DNA of 64,000 bases from Thermomonas sp. (lineage in GTDB: Bacteria; Pseudomonadota; Gammaproteobacteria; Xanthomonadales; Xanthomonadaceae): positions 62,001 to 126,000 of the forward strand of contig NZ_JAMLIW010000007.1 in assembly GCF_023953935.1 (NCBI RefSeq), read 5' to 3'. The position numbers and the translations under genes were made by a program. The notes beneath the pieces are model-generated. The model worked only from the letters and a program-made list of their open reading frames with translations. It ran no database searches and was not told the DNA's origin. This document shows, piece by piece, positions 22,021-31,483 of this stretch. Each line of letters begins with the position of its first letter. Positions within the stretch are counted from its first letter, which is position 1.

Positions 22021-22764
22021 ATGCGTCTTGCCCATGCCTTTGCCGGCCTTGCCTGTCTCGCCCTCGCGGCGGTCGCCTATGCCCAGAGCACGGCCATCCC
22101 CGCGCCCGACGCGGCGCCGGTCCAAGCCGCACCGCTGACCGAAGCGCCGGCGCACTGGGGCGATGCCAAGGCCGGCCAGGCCAAGGCCGCCATCTGCGCC
22201 GCCTGCCACGGCCTCGACGGCAACGCGATGCAGCAGAATGCCCCGCGCCTGGCCGGCATGCCCGAACGCTACATCGCCGACCAGCTCCATCTGTTCAAAA
22301 GCGGCCAGCGCACCAGCGGCCTGGCGGCGGTGATGGCCCCCTTTGCCGGCATCCTCAGTGCACAGGACATGCGCAACGTCGGTGCCTGGTACGCCGGCCA
22401 GAAATCCGGCGCCGGCATCGCCGATGACAGCGTCATCGCCAGCGGCCCGAACAAGGGGATGAAGTTCTACGAAGTGGGTGAACGCCTGTTCCGCGGCGGT
22501 GACGCGGCGCGCGGCCTGCCGGCCTGCATGGCCTGCCACGGCGCGACCGGCGCCGGCAATCCAGGCCCGGCCTATCCGTCGCTGCACGGCCAGGACGCGG
22601 CTTATGTGACGCGCCGGCTCGAGGAGTACCGCACCGGCACGACGAACTATGCCAATCCGGCGCATTTCGCGCTGATGGCCAGCGTCGCCAAAACCCTGAC
22701 CGACGAAGAGATCCATTCGCTGGCCAGCTACGTGCAAGGCCTGCACGCACGCACGGCGCAGTGA
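22021..22764 (+). CDS. Di-heme cytochrome c4
   Basis: A 247-residue periplasmic electron carrier. The signal peptide MRLAHAFAGLACLALAAVAYA is cleaved near AYAQS. Two heme-binding motifs, ICAACHGLDG near residue 58 and LPACMACHGATG near residue 168, mark two similar c-type halves, each with a distal Met in the following segment (for example LAGMPERY). Cytochrome c4 passes electrons from the bc1 complex to terminal oxidases, fitting the aa3 oxidase locus further along. The two thiol-disulfide proteins directly downstream could serve the apocytochrome cysteines, by inference. Confidence 0.92.
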   Translation: MRLAHAFAGLACLALAAVAYAQSTAIPAPDAAPVQAAPLTEAPAHWGDAKAGQAKAAICAACHGLDGNAMQQNAPRLAGMPERYIADQLHLFKSGQRTSGLAAVMAPFAGILSAQDMRNVGAWYAGQKSGAGIADDSVIASGPNKGMKFYEVGERLFRGGDAARGLPACMACHGATGAGNPGPAYPSLHGQDAAYVTRRLEEYRTGTTNYANPAHFALMASVAKTLTDEEIHSLASYVQGLHARTAQ

Positions 22765-22840
22765 TTGCCGCGCATTCATCCGCCGTTCGCCGGCAATCGC
22801 GCAGGCTGACTTCCCTGACTTGAACCCGGAGACGGATTCG

Positions 22841-23533
22841 ATGCGTGCGCTACTGTTGTTCATTGCCCTGTTCCTGACCAGCGCACCGTTCGCGGCACAG
22901 GCCCAGGCGAAGCTTGCCGGCCTGACCGAAGGCGTCGAATACACCCGCATCGAAGGTGGCCAGCCTTACCGGCAATTGCCACCGGGCATGGTGGAAGTGG
23001 CCGAGGTGTTTGCCTACACCTGCCCGCACTGCGCGCACTTCGCGCCGATGATCGAGGCTTGGGCCAAGACGCTGCCGCCGCACGCGCGCGTGGTGTACGT
23101 CCCCGGCGTGTTCGGCCGGGACGACGCCTGGGCGCGGGCCTACTTCGCCGAAGAAGCGACCAAAACCATCCCGCTGCTGCACCGCAGTTTCTTCACCGCG
23201 ATCCACGAATCCGGCGAACTGCCGCAGAACGCCGGCACCGCCCAGATCGGTCAGTACGCCGGCCGCGTTCGCGGCGTGAATGCGGCTGCGTTCAACGCCG
23301 CGCTGACCAATGACGCCGCGCTGGTGCCCAAGCTGCGCGCCGCCTACGAGTTCGCGCAGCGCAGTGGCGTCGAAGGCACCCCCTCGATCATCGTTGCCGG
23401 CCGCTACATGATCCGCGGCAACAGCTACGAAAGCCTGCTGGCCAATGCCCGCAAAGTAGTGAACGCGCTGGCGCCGCGCCGCGCCGCCGCACCGGCCCGC
23501 CCCGCCGCCGCACCGGCGGCCAAGCGCCCCTGA
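22841..23533 (+). CDS. dsbA: Thiol:disulfide interchange protein DsbA
   Basis: A periplasmic oxidase of 230 residues that introduces disulfide bonds. Signal peptide MRALLLFIALFLTSAPFAA, then the thioredoxin-fold active site CPHC in VFAYTCPHCAHFAPM, and the cis-proline in GVEGTPSIIVAGRY. The C-terminal tail is alanine/proline rich (about 25 residues). The ATG at 22841 has GGAGA upstream; a TTG seven codons earlier is not needed. It is followed 20 bases later by a second DsbA-type gene, so the two are co-transcribed after cytochrome c4. Confidence 0.92.
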   Translation: MRALLLFIALFLTSAPFAAQAQAKLAGLTEGVEYTRIEGGQPYRQLPPGMVEVAEVFAYTCPHCAHFAPMIEAWAKTLPPHARVVYVPGVFGRDDAWARAYFAEEATKTIPLLHRSFFTAIHESGELPQNAGTAQIGQYAGRVRGVNAAAFNAALTNDAALVPKLRAAYEFAQRSGVEGTPSIIVAGRYMIRGNSYESLLANARKVVNALAPRRAAAPARPAAAPAAKRP

Positions 23534-23553
23534 TCCCGCCCGAGGAAGCTGCC

Positions 23554-24462
23554 ATGATCCGCCTGCGCCACGTCCTGCTCCTGCTCGCCCTGCTGCCGCT
23601 GGCAGCCTGCAACCGCGAAACGCCGGCGCCGGTGACCGGCAGCGGCTCCGCAGCGACGGCCGGCGCCGGCGCAACCGTCGCCGCGGCCAGTGCGGAAGAC
23701 CCGCAGCGCGCCGCTGCCGCCGCTGCGGCGATCAAGAAAGCCGAAGAGGAGGCCGCACGCCTGCCGCCGCCGGTCGAGGGCACCGACTATGTGGTGATCC
23801 CCAACGGCCAGCCCTATGACACGCCGCCGGGCAAGGTCGAACTGGCCGAATTCTTCGGCTATGTCTGCCCGTTCTGCGCCGCGGTCGAACCGACGGTGGC
23901 CGCGATGCGCGACAAGCTGCCGCCCGACGTGCACTTCGTCTCCATCCCGGCGCCATTCGGCGGACCGTGGGAGAACTACGCCAAGGCGTTCTACGCCGCC
24001 GATGCGCTGGGCATCGTGCCGCAGACCCACGAGGAGATGTTCCGCGCCATCCACATCGACCGCAGCCTCAAGGGCGAGCGCGGCATGGATTCGCCCGAAG
24101 ACATCGCCGCGTTCTACGCCAACTACGGCGCCGACCCGAAGCAGTTCCTCAGCAGCATGCAGAGCTTCGCGATCGCCACCAAGGTCAACCGAGCCCGCCA
24201 GTACATGACCGCCGCGTTCGCCAACGGCGACCAGATGGGCACGCCGGCCTTCGTCATCAACGGCAAGTACCGGGTCAAGGGCCGGACGGTCGACGACATG
24301 TTCCGGATCATCAACCAGCTGGTCCAGATGGAACGCCGCAAGCTGCACGAAACGGGCGCGCCGGCACCGACCGCCGAATCAGCCCCTGCCGCTGCGCCTG
24401 CCGCTGCGGCCCCTGCCACCGAAGCGCCGGCGGCCGCCGCGGCCGGGACCAACGGCGGCTGA
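23554..24462 (+). CDS. DsbA-like thiol:disulfide lipoprotein
   Basis: A 302-residue second DsbA with a lipoprotein signal: LLLLALLPLAAC gives a lipobox with Cys19, so it should be anchored in a membrane. An alanine-rich linker (about 25-70) leads to the DsbA domain with active site CPFC in FFGYVCPFCAAVEP and the cis-proline in QMGTPAFVINGKY. A Pro/Ala-rich tail follows residue 270. Two CxxC oxidoreductases in tandem, one soluble and one tethered, suggest separate substrates. A ribosome site GAGGAAG precedes the ATG. This arrangement next to cytochrome c4 is typical of Xanthomonadales. Confidence 0.9.
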   Translation: MIRLRHVLLLLALLPLAACNRETPAPVTGSGSAATAGAGATVAAASAEDPQRAAAAAAAIKKAEEEAARLPPPVEGTDYVVIPNGQPYDTPPGKVELAEFFGYVCPFCAAVEPTVAAMRDKLPPDVHFVSIPAPFGGPWENYAKAFYAADALGIVPQTHEEMFRAIHIDRSLKGERGMDSPEDIAAFYANYGADPKQFLSSMQSFAIATKVNRARQYMTAAFANGDQMGTPAFVINGKYRVKGRTVDDMFRIINQLVQMERRKLHETGAPAPTAESAPAAAPAAAAPATEAPAAAAAGTNGG

Positions 24463-24480
24463 TTCCCGGCTACGCTGATC

Positions 24481-25239
24481 GTGGACAAACGCCGGCTGCG
24501 CCTGCTGAGCGCCAACATCCAGGCCGGCAACAGCACGCGCGGCTACAAGGACTACATCACCCACAGCTGGTCGCACGTCCTGCCCGGTGGCAACAAGCGC
24601 AGTGCGCTTGACGCCATCGCCGAGCTCGCCGGCCAGCACGACATCGTCGGCCTGCAGGAGACCGACCCCGGCAGCCTGCGCTCGGGCTTCACCAACCAGA
24701 CCCACTACCTCGCCGAGCGCGCGGGTTTTTCCTGGTGGAGCCATCAGCCCAACCGCACGATCGGCAAGCTGGCCTCGACCGCGAACGGCCTGCTCAGCCG
24801 GATCGAACCCAAGTCGATCGAAGAACACCCGCTGCCGGGGCGGATCAGCGGGCGCGGCGTGCTGCTGGCCAATTTCGGCAGCGACAGCAACGCGCTGGCG
24901 GTTGCCATCGCCCATCTGTCACTGGGCAACCAATCGCGCCAGTACCAGCTCGACTTCATCGCCGAGCTGCTCGCGGACAGCCCGAACGCGGTCCTGATGG
25001 GCGACTTCAACTGCGATCCCGATTGCCGGGAGATGCATGCGCTGTTCCGCAAAACGCACCTGCAGCCGCCTTCGCAACGCATTCCGACCTTCCCTTCCTG
25101 GCGCCCGCTGCGCGCGATCGACCACCTGCTGGTGACGCCGGCGCTGTCGATCGCCGAGATGCGCGCGGTCCCGGCGGCGCAGTCGGACCACCTGGCGCTT
25201 TCGGTCGATCTGGACGTTCCCGAGGCCGCGCTGCGCTGA
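24481..25239 (+). CDS. Endonuclease/exonuclease/phosphatase family protein
   Basis: A 252-residue EEP-fold hydrolase. N-terminal LRLLSANIQAGNST carries the Asn of the active site. DIVGLQETDPG has the metal-binding Glu, LMGDFNCDPDC the catalytic Asp/Asn pair, IDHLLVTP the following strand, and QSDHLALSVDL the terminal Asp-His. No signal peptide is seen. The substrate could be DNA, inositol phosphate or a lipid; the sequence does not decide. It starts with GTG at 24481, 18 bases after the preceding lipoprotein gene. Its stop faces the convergent transporter gene 15 bases away. Confidence 0.87.
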   Translation: MDKRRLRLLSANIQAGNSTRGYKDYITHSWSHVLPGGNKRSALDAIAELAGQHDIVGLQETDPGSLRSGFTNQTHYLAERAGFSWWSHQPNRTIGKLASTANGLLSRIEPKSIEEHPLPGRISGRGVLLANFGSDSNALAVAIAHLSLGNQSRQYQLDFIAELLADSPNAVLMGDFNCDPDCREMHALFRKTHLQPPSQRIPTFPSWRPLRAIDHLLVTPALSIAEMRAVPAAQSDHLALSVDLDVPEAALR

Positions 25240-25254
25240 GCGTCGAACGCAACC

Positions 25255-26058
25255 TCAATCCAGCGCACTGTACGCAAACGCCACGCCCACGCCCAGCAGG
25301 AACAGCGCGAACACCCGCCGCAGCATCACGCCGTCGATCGCATGCGCGATTCGCGCGCCCAGCGGCGCGAACAATACCGAGGTGCCGGCCACGCCCAGCG
25401 CCGCCGGCAGATAGACGAAGCCCACCGACCACGGCAGCGCCAGGGCACCCGCCGGCGCCTGCAGCGCGTAGCCGAGCGCGCTGCCCAGGCCGATGAAGAC
25501 GCCGCAGGCCGACGAGGTGCCTACGGCGCGCACCGGCGTCACTCCGCGCCAGACCAGCAGTGGCACGGTCAGGCTGCCGCCGCCGATGCCGACGATGGCG
25601 GACAACCCGCCGATCACCCCACCCGCCAGCGCGTAGCCGGGCCCGCGCGGCGCCTCCGCGCGTTCAGCGCGCCCGCCCGCCTTCGGCAACAGCATCTGCA
25701 CCGCGACGATCAGGCAATAGACCGCCACGCACCAGCGCAGCACCCGACCGTCCAGGCCAATCGCCAGCCGGCTGCCCAGCCAGCCGCCGATCAGGATGCC
25801 AGGCACCATCCACGCCACGGTGGGCCACAGCACGCTGCCGCGGCGGTGGTGCGCCCGCGCTGAAGACGCCGCGGTCAGGACGATGCTGGCCAGCGAACTG
25901 GCCAGCGCCGCGTGCATCGCCGCGGCTTCGGGCACGCCCATGTGCGGAAACAGCCACGCCAGCGCGGCCACCAGCAGCAGCCCGCCGCCAATGCCCAGCA
26001 GGCCGGCCATCACGCCCACGCAGGCGCCCAGCAGCAGGTACAGGGCCAATGCGGTCAT
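25255..26058 (-). CDS. TSUP family (TauE/SafE) membrane transporter
   Basis: A 267-residue inner-membrane protein with about eight hydrophobic segments in two repeated halves. Each half begins with a glycine-rich helix: GACVGVMAGLLGIGGGLLLV near residue 12 and VIGGLSAIVGIGGGSLTVPL near residue 148. This duplicated GxGGG pattern is the hallmark of TSUP transporters, which export sulfite, sulfoacetate or related anions. The substrate here is not evident. It is divergent from slt with 49 bases between the starts. Confidence 0.88.
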   Translation of the reverse strand: MTALALYLLLGACVGVMAGLLGIGGGLLLVAALAWLFPHMGVPEAAAMHAALASSLASIVLTAASSARAHHRRGSVLWPTVAWMVPGILIGGWLGSRLAIGLDGRVLRWCVAVYCLIVAVQMLLPKAGGRAERAEAPRGPGYALAGGVIGGLSAIVGIGGGSLTVPLLVWRGVTPVRAVGTSSACGVFIGLGSALGYALQAPAGALALPWSVGFVYLPAALGVAGTSVLFAPLGARIAHAIDGVMLRRVFALFLLGVGVAFAYSALD

Positions 26059-26107
26059 CGGGTGTGGCCGGGGAATGCGTTCATTTCTGCTCGGTTATAG
26101 TCCGGTC

Positions 26108-28150
26108 ATGCACAAAACCGCGTCGATATTGCTCGCTTTCCTGTTTGGCGTCAGCAGCGCGCCGTCGCTGCCGGCGGCTGCAGCCCCGAATCAGGTCGGC
26201 ACACTGGCTGCCCGCGCGCCGATCCTGATCCCGCCACCCGATCCGGCGCTGAAAGCCGCCTTCGACGCCGCTGACCGCAGCGGACTGGGCGATCTGGCGC
26301 TGGCCGGTTTCCGCAGCCAACCGCTGGCAGGCTGGCTGGAATACGCCGCGCTGCGGCGGCGCCTCGATACCTTGCCGGTCGAACGCGGCAGCGCCTTCCT
26401 TGCCGCCCATCCGGGGGAACCGGTCGCCGCGGCCTTCCGCAGCGAATGGCTCGCCGCGCTGGCCAAGCGCAATGCCTGGCAGGCCTTCCTCGCGCAGTGG
26501 GACCCTGCGATCGACGACATCACGCTGCGCTGCCTGCGCCTGCAGGCGCTGATGGCCGTCAACCGCACCGATCCGCAATGGACGCAGGAGGCGCAGGCGC
26601 TGTGGCGCAGCAGCGGCAAATCACTGCCCGCGCAGTGTGACGCGCCGTTCGCCCTGCTGGCCGCACAGGGTGGCCTGACCGATGCGCTGCGCTGGGAACG
26701 CTTCGATCTGGCCGCCGACGTGGTGCAGACCGGCGTCATGCGCGCGATCGCCCGCGACCTGCCTGCGGCGGATGCCGCGCAGGCCAACGCCTGGGCGGCG
26801 TATGTCGATGCGCCCAACGGCCAAGTCGGCGGCTGGCCCAAGACCGCGCGCAGCCGTCTGGTGGCCGCGGCGGCGCTGGAAAAATTCGCCCGCAAGAATC
26901 CGGGCGCGGCCGAAGCCCTGCTCCCGTCGATCGCTTCAACGCTGCAATTCACCGATGCCGATCGCGGCCGGGTGCTGGCCCAGATCGCGCTGCAGTCGGC
27001 GGCCTCCTTCACCCCGGATGCCGCCCGCCGGCTGGCCGCCGTGCCCGCCGTCGGCTATGACGCCACCCTGCACGAATGGCGCGTGCGCGAGGCGATCGCG
27101 CGCAGCGACTGGGCCGGCGCACTGGCCGCAATCAAACGCATGCCCGATGCCCAGCGCAACGATTCCCGCTGGCTGTATTTCGCTGCCCGCACCAGCGCCC
27201 TGACGGGAGATGCGGCAGGAGCGAAAGCCCTCTACGCGCAGGCCGCACGCAGCAGCGACTACTACGGCTTCCTTGCCGCCGACCGGCTGGACCAACCCTA
27301 TGCCCTGTGCCCGCTGCAATCGCCTGCGCCGCAGGCAACCAAGCTGACCATCGCCCGCGATCCGGGCCTGGTGCGGGCGCTCCAGCTCCATCAGCTGGGC
27401 CGCAAGGCCTGGGCGGTGAAGGAATGGAACGCCGCGGTGGCGCGGTTCAGCGACCCGCAGCGCTGGCTGGCGGTCGAGGTGGCGCAGGACAACGGCTGGT
27501 TCGACCGCGGCGTGTTCGGGCTGATCAACGTGGCCGGCAAGCGCCACCCGGACGAGCGGCGGCTGTATTCCTTGCGCTTTCCGCTGCACCACGGCGCCAC
27601 GATCCGGCGCGAGGCGGCGCGCAACGCGCTCGATCCTTCCTGGATCGCCGCCGAAATCCGCGCCGAATCCATCTTCGATCCGCGCGCGCGCTCACCCGCC
27701 GATGCCCGCGGCCTGATGCAGGTGCTGCCGTCCACCGGCGCCACCCTGGCGCGCCGGCTCGGCGTGGCCTTGCCCAGCGCCGAAGCCCTGTACGACGCCG
27801 ACACCAGCATCACCCTCGGCACCGCCTACCTGCGCCAGCTGATGGACCGCTTCAACGGCAAGCCTTATCTGGTGATCGCCGGCTACAACGCCGGCCCCGG
27901 CGCCGCCAACCGCTGGCTCACGCAGCGGCCGAACCTGGAACCGGATTTCTGGATCGAGACCATCGGCTATAAAGAGACCCGCGAATACGTCGCCCGGGTG
28001 CTTGGTTTCAGCACCATTTACGACTGGCGGCTGGACGGCAACGCCCGCCGCGTCAGCGACCGCATGCTCGGGATCATCAACGGACCGCGCAAGGGCTTTG
28101 CCTGCCCGGAGGCCACGCCTGCCGCAGCCCCGCCGCCTGCGCGGCGCTGA
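26108..28150 (+). CDS. slt: Soluble lytic murein transglycosylase
   Basis: A 680-residue periplasmic enzyme that cleaves peptidoglycan glycan strands to 1,6-anhydro products. Signal peptide [19 protein letters not shown], then a long helical superhelix (about 45-500) as in Slt70, then a C-terminal lysozyme-like SLT domain (about 505-640). The catalytic Glu is in [20 protein letters not shown], followed by the conserved [11 protein letters not shown] and [15 protein letters not shown]. It is slightly longer than E. coli Slt70 and has a Pro/Ala-rich tail. The ATG at 26108 lies seven bases after a TATAGT. cca starts 18 bases later. Confidence 0.92.
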   Translation: MHKTASILLAFLFGVSSAPSLPAAAAPNQVGTLAARAPILIPPPDPALKAAFDAADRSGLGDLALAGFRSQPLAGWLEYAALRRRLDTLPVERGSAFLAAHPGEPVAAAFRSEWLAALAKRNAWQAFLAQWDPAIDDITLRCLRLQALMAVNRTDPQWTQEAQALWRSSGKSLPAQCDAPFALLAAQGGLTDALRWERFDLAADVVQTGVMRAIARDLPAADAAQANAWAAYVDAPNGQVGGWPKTARSRLVAAAALEKFARKNPGAAEALLPSIASTLQFTDADRGRVLAQIALQSAASFTPDAARRLAAVPAVGYDATLHEWRVREAIARSDWAGALAAIKRMPDAQRNDSRWLYFAARTSALTGDAAGAKALYAQAARSSDYYGFLAADRLDQPYALCPLQSPAPQATKLTIARDPGLVRALQLHQLGRKAWAVKEWNAAVARFSDPQRWLAVEVAQDNGWFDRGVFGLINVAGKRHPDERRLYSLRFPLHHGATIRREAARNALDPSWIAAEIRAESIFDPRARSPADARGLMQVLPSTGATLARRLGVALPSAEALYDADTSITLGTAYLRQLMDRFNGKPYLVIAGYNAGPGAANRWLTQRPNLEPDFWIETIGYKETREYVARVLGFSTIYDWRLDGNARRVSDRMLGIINGPRKGFACPEATPAAAPPPARR

Positions 28151-28167
28151 ACGGCACCGTCGCCGCG

Positions 28168-29421
28168 ATGCTGCCCGCGCCCGTGCAAACCTACCTCGTC
28201 GGCGGCGCGGTCCGCGACGCGCTGCTGGGCCTGCCCCCCGGCGACCGCGATTTCGTGGTGGTAGGCGCAACCGCCCAACAGATGTTGGACGCCGGCTTCA
28301 AGCAGGTCGGCCGCGATTTCCCGGTGTTCCTGCATCCGCAGACCGGCGAGGAATACGCGCTGGCGCGCACCGAACGCAAATCCGGGCGCGGCTACACCGG
28401 CTTTGCCGTCCACGCCAACCCTTCGGTGACGCTGGAAGAAGACCTGCGTCGGCGCGATTTCACCATCAACGCGATCGCGCGGGCCGAAGACGGCACGCTG
28501 GTCGATCCGTTCGGCGGTGCGGGCGACATCGAGGCGCGGGTGCTGCGGCATGTCGGCGATGCGTTCGTCGAAGACCCGCTGCGGGTGCTGCGGGCGGCGC
28601 GCTTCATGGCTCGCTTGGCGCCGCTGGGCTTCACCGTGGCACCGGAAACAATCGCGCTGATGCGGCAGATGGCGGCCAGCGGCGAGCTCGACGCGCTGGT
28701 ACCTGAGCGGGTCTGGCAGGAATTGGGCAAGGCATTGCGCAGCGCAGCGCCCTCCGCCTTCCTGCAATGCCTGCGTGCTGCCGACGCCCTGCGCGTGGTG
28801 CTGCCGGAAGTCGATGCCCTGTACGGGGTCCCGCAGCGCGCCGATTACCACCCGGAGATCGATACCGGCACCCACGTCGAGATGGTCTGCGACATGGCTG
28901 CACGGCTGACGCCGGGTGACGAGCTGATCGGCTACGGCGCGCTCTGTCATGACCTCGGCAAGGCGCTCACGCCGGCGGCCGAACTGCCGCGCCACGTCAT
29001 GCACGAACAGCGCGGCGTCGCCGTCGCCAACGCCATGAGCGAGCGCCTGAAGGCGCCGAGCGAGCACCGCGAGCTGGCGGCATTGTGCAGCCGCGAGCAC
29101 CTGCTGGTGCACCGCATCGCCGAGCTGAAGCCGGCCACGATCCACGACCTGATCGCCCGCTGCGACGGCTTCCGCAAACCCATGCGAATCGATCAGCTCG
29201 CCACCGTCTGCGAGGCCGACGCGCGCGGCCGCACCGGGCATGCCGAAACGCCCTACCCCCAGGCCGCCACGCTGCGGCGGCTGTTCGCGGCAGCGCAATC
29301 GGTGCGCGGCGATGCGATCGCGGCCAGCGGCCTCAAGGGCCCGGACTTCGGCGCGGCATTGCGCAAGGCGCGGATCGCCGCCATCGCACAGGCAAGGTCA
29401 CAGCCGGCGATCGAACCTTAG
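28168..29421 (+). CDS. cca: Multifunctional CCA tRNA nucleotidyltransferase
   Basis: Adds or repairs the 3' CCA end of tRNAs. At 417 residues it matches the E. coli-type enzyme with an extra HD phosphohydrolase domain. The N-terminal catalytic site is [20 protein letters not shown], with the two metal-binding Asp residues in DRDFVVVG. The template region is [15 protein letters not shown] and the Arg-rich [14 protein letters not shown]. The HD domain has [19 protein letters not shown]. The last 24 bases overlap the convergent VanZ-like gene. Confidence 0.94.
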   Translation: MLPAPVQTYLVGGAVRDALLGLPPGDRDFVVVGATAQQMLDAGFKQVGRDFPVFLHPQTGEEYALARTERKSGRGYTGFAVHANPSVTLEEDLRRRDFTINAIARAEDGTLVDPFGGAGDIEARVLRHVGDAFVEDPLRVLRAARFMARLAPLGFTVAPETIALMRQMAASGELDALVPERVWQELGKALRSAAPSAFLQCLRAADALRVVLPEVDALYGVPQRADYHPEIDTGTHVEMVCDMAARLTPGDELIGYGALCHDLGKALTPAAELPRHVMHEQRGVAVANAMSERLKAPSEHRELAALCSREHLLVHRIAELKPATIHDLIARCDGFRKPMRIDQLATVCEADARGRTGHAETPYPQAATLRRLFAAAQSVRGDAIAASGLKGPDFGAALRKARIAAIAQARSQPAIEP

Positions 29422-29808
29422 CAACAGGTCGCGCAGCGGCGTGAACGCCGTCGCCAGCCCGATCAACACCCCCACGGTATTGGCCAGTGCATCCATCCGG
29501 TCGGCGGCGCGGCCCATTCCCATCGCGCCTTGCAGGTATTCCAAGCCGATCCCGAGAAACACCAGCACCACGCACACGAACCCCCAGGACAGCCGCCGCT
29601 GGAACAATTGCACCGCGCCCGCCGACAGCACCGCGTACGCCAGGAAGTGTTCGAACTTGTCGCTGACCCCGACCTCGGGCAGATCCTGCACCGGCAGCAG
29701 CGAGCCGAACACCACCACGGCAATGGCCAGCATCCACAGCCCGGTCCATAGCCAGGGCCGCCGGAACGGCTTGAGCGAACGTCCGAACCGGGGCTTTGGC
29801 GCGTTCAC
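29398..29808 (-). CDS. VanZ-like membrane protein
   Basis: A 136-residue membrane protein with about four hydrophobic segments: [20 protein letters not shown], the segment after [39 protein letters not shown] and the segment around [13 protein letters not shown]. The DKFEHFLAY motif and the later ...[11 protein letters not shown] are characteristic of VanZ-like proteins, named after a teicoplanin-resistance factor. Most members have unknown roles in the envelope. The start is a GTG that overlaps the preceding gene's TGA (GTGA). It is the last gene of the folB operon, and its 3' end overlaps cca on the other strand. Confidence 0.8.
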   Translation of the reverse strand: MNAPKPRFGRSLKPFRRPWLWTGLWMLAIAVVVFGSLLPVQDLPEVGVSDKFEHFLAYAVLSAGAVQLFQRRLSWGFVCVVLVFLGIGLEYLQGAMGMGRAADRMDALANTVGVLIGLATAFTPLRDLLLRFDRRL

Positions 29809-30992
29809 AGCCGATGGCTCAAGTCGCCCAAGGCAAATGCGGGCTCGAACTCCACGCCGCGCTGGAAGCCCAGGCACTGGAAGCGCTCGCCCATCTCGCT
29901 GGGCAGGGTCAGTCGCTTGACCTGCTGGCGCAGGGCATGCCGCGCCGCGTCATTCGCGGCACCCGCCTCGGCGGGCGCCAAGCGTTGGGCCAGACCGTTG
30001 CCAAGCAGGAAGCTGGCCTGCGTGCAGTAGCCGGCGAATTCAAACCCGGCGCCGACGCCGGCCTCGGCCAGCGCGGTGAAATCCACCGAAGCGGTGATGT
30101 CCTGCAAGCCCGGCCAGGCAAACACGTCCGCCGTCATCCGGTGCTGCCTGTACGCGCGCAAGGTGCCGTCATCGCGTTCGGGCAGATAGTATTCCGAACG
30201 CGGGTGGCCGTAGTCGATGAACAACAGCGCGCCGCGCTGCAACCCGCCGACCACCGCCTGCACCCAATACGGAAGCTGGACCAGCACTTCGCTGCGGTAG
30301 CCGTCGGCGAACGGCGCGTCCAGCTGTCCTTCGATCCGACGCACCTCCGCGGCCAGCATCGCGTCCGCCGGCTGTTCGCTGCGCACGAAGCGACCCTCGC
30401 CATCCAGCGCCACACCCTCTTCCAGCACTTGCCCCTGGCGAATGACGAAACGCGAAGCCGGCAGGGCGTCGATCACCTCGTTGGCAAACACCACGCCTTG
30501 CCACGGTTCCTGGATCGGCCCGTCCAACCATTCCACCCGTGCGAACAGATCCGCATCCAGCGCGGCTTCCAGACGCGCGCGCTGGCGTGTGCGCAGGTCG
30601 GCGCTTGGTTCGAGGATCGCGTAGCGCGCCGGCAGCGCATCAAGATCGCGCAGCGCTTCCAGACAAGCGTGCGCAAACGCGCCGCTGCCGCCGCCCAGTT
30701 CGAAAAACACCGCATCGATGCCCAACTGCTTGAGCACCGGTGCCAGCGCATCGGTCACGGTTGCCGAAAACAACGGCGAGAGCTCCGGCGCGGTGACGAA
30801 GTCCCCGCCCGCCCCGAACTTGTGCGCGCCGGCGCTGTAGTAGCCCAGGCCCGGCGCGTACAGCGCCAGCTCCATGAACTTCCAGAACGGGATCGCGCCG
30901 CCGGCGGCGATGATCTGCTCCTGGATCAGCTGGCGCAGGCGCGCACTGTGCGCCTGTGCGTCGGCCTCCGGCTCCGGAATTCCTGGCATCAT
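29805..30992 (-). CDS. MidA-like SAM-dependent methyltransferase (COG1565)
   Basis: A 395-residue member of the COG1565/DUF185 family, whose eukaryotic member (MidA/NDUFAF7) methylates an arginine of respiratory complex I. The N-terminal signature is IPFWKFMELALYAPGLGYYS followed by FVTAPELSPLFS. The SAM-binding loop is VFFELGGGSGAFAHACLEAL, and VVFANEVIDALPASRFV is also conserved. The bacterial target is unknown. The first ATG overlaps the TAA of the upstream PTPS-like gene by one base (TAATG). Two ATGs are adjacent, so the start is uncertain by one codon. Confidence 0.85.
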   Translation of the reverse strand: MMPGIPEPEADAQAHSARLRQLIQEQIIAAGGAIPFWKFMELALYAPGLGYYSAGAHKFGAGGDFVTAPELSPLFSATVTDALAPVLKQLGIDAVFFELGGGSGAFAHACLEALRDLDALPARYAILEPSADLRTRQRARLEAALDADLFARVEWLDGPIQEPWQGVVFANEVIDALPASRFVIRQGQVLEEGVALDGEGRFVRSEQPADAMLAAEVRRIEGQLDAPFADGYRSEVLVQLPYWVQAVVGGLQRGALLFIDYGHPRSEYYLPERDDGTLRAYRQHRMTADVFAWPGLQDITASVDFTALAEAGVGAGFEFAGYCTQASFLLGNGLAQRLAPAEAGAANDAARHALRQQVKRLTLPSEMGERFQCLGFQRGVEFEPAFALGDLSHRL

Positions 30993-31483
30993 TAGTCGAA
31001 CCGCGCGCGGCGCCCCGCGCTCTGCCCGGGCGCGGAGGCTACCCGTACCTCGATTTCCTCGATCGCATGCGCGCGCAGCGCAGCGCGATCTTCGCCCAGC
31101 CGCGCAAGGAACCAGCCGGCGAACTCTTCCAGGGTCGCATTCTCGATCGGCAGCAGTTTCACGTCCTCGCGCAGGAACGGAATGCGCTGGCCGGCAAACA
31201 CCGCGATCACGTGATCGCCGTCCTCTTCGATCCGCAGGTGCGGCGATCGCGTCGGCAGGATCATCCACTCGTTCAACTCACGGCACAGCGCGACCACCCG
31301 ATCCTTGTAGATGCCGTAATCGAAGCAGAGGCCATTGAACTGCATGCGTGCGTGGAGGTCCACTTCGACGAAGAAATTGTGCCCGTGCAGGCGCTCGCGT
31401 TCGCTGGCCGAGAAAATCGTGAAATGGCCAGCAGAGAACTTCATGTTCTGCTTGGCAAGGCGAATGGTGACATTCTCGCTCAT
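30992..31483 (-). CDS. 6-pyruvoyltetrahydropterin synthase / QueD superfamily protein lacking the usual Cys
   Basis: A 163-residue T-fold enzyme of the PTPS/QueD group, which act on dihydroneopterin triphosphate. Zinc ligands are visible: the His in KFSAGHFTIF and the pair in LHGHNFFVEVD. In QueD and PTPS a catalytic Cys stands four residues before HGH (CxxxHGH). Here the segment is SASERERLHGH with no Cys but with two Glu, as in the PTPS-III-like enzymes that substitute Glu and can replace FolB chemistry. The protein also has an inserted loop after DYGIYK. It overlaps the SDR gene by ATGA and sits in a folB operon, so pteridine metabolism is likely; the exact reaction is unknown. Confidence 0.83.
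   Translation of the reverse strand: MSENVTIRLAKQNMKFSAGHFTIFSASERERLHGHNFFVEVDLHARMQFNGLCFDYGIYKDRVVALCRELNEWMILPTRSPHLRIEEDGDHVIAVFAGQRIPFLREDVKLLPIENATLEEFAGWFLARLGEDRAALRAHAIEEIEVRVASAPGQSAGRRARFD

Noticed and set aside
26073-26101. TATAGT just before slt as a promoter
   Set aside because: The -10 box is good but lies only seven bases before the ATG, and no -35 box was found at the right distance.
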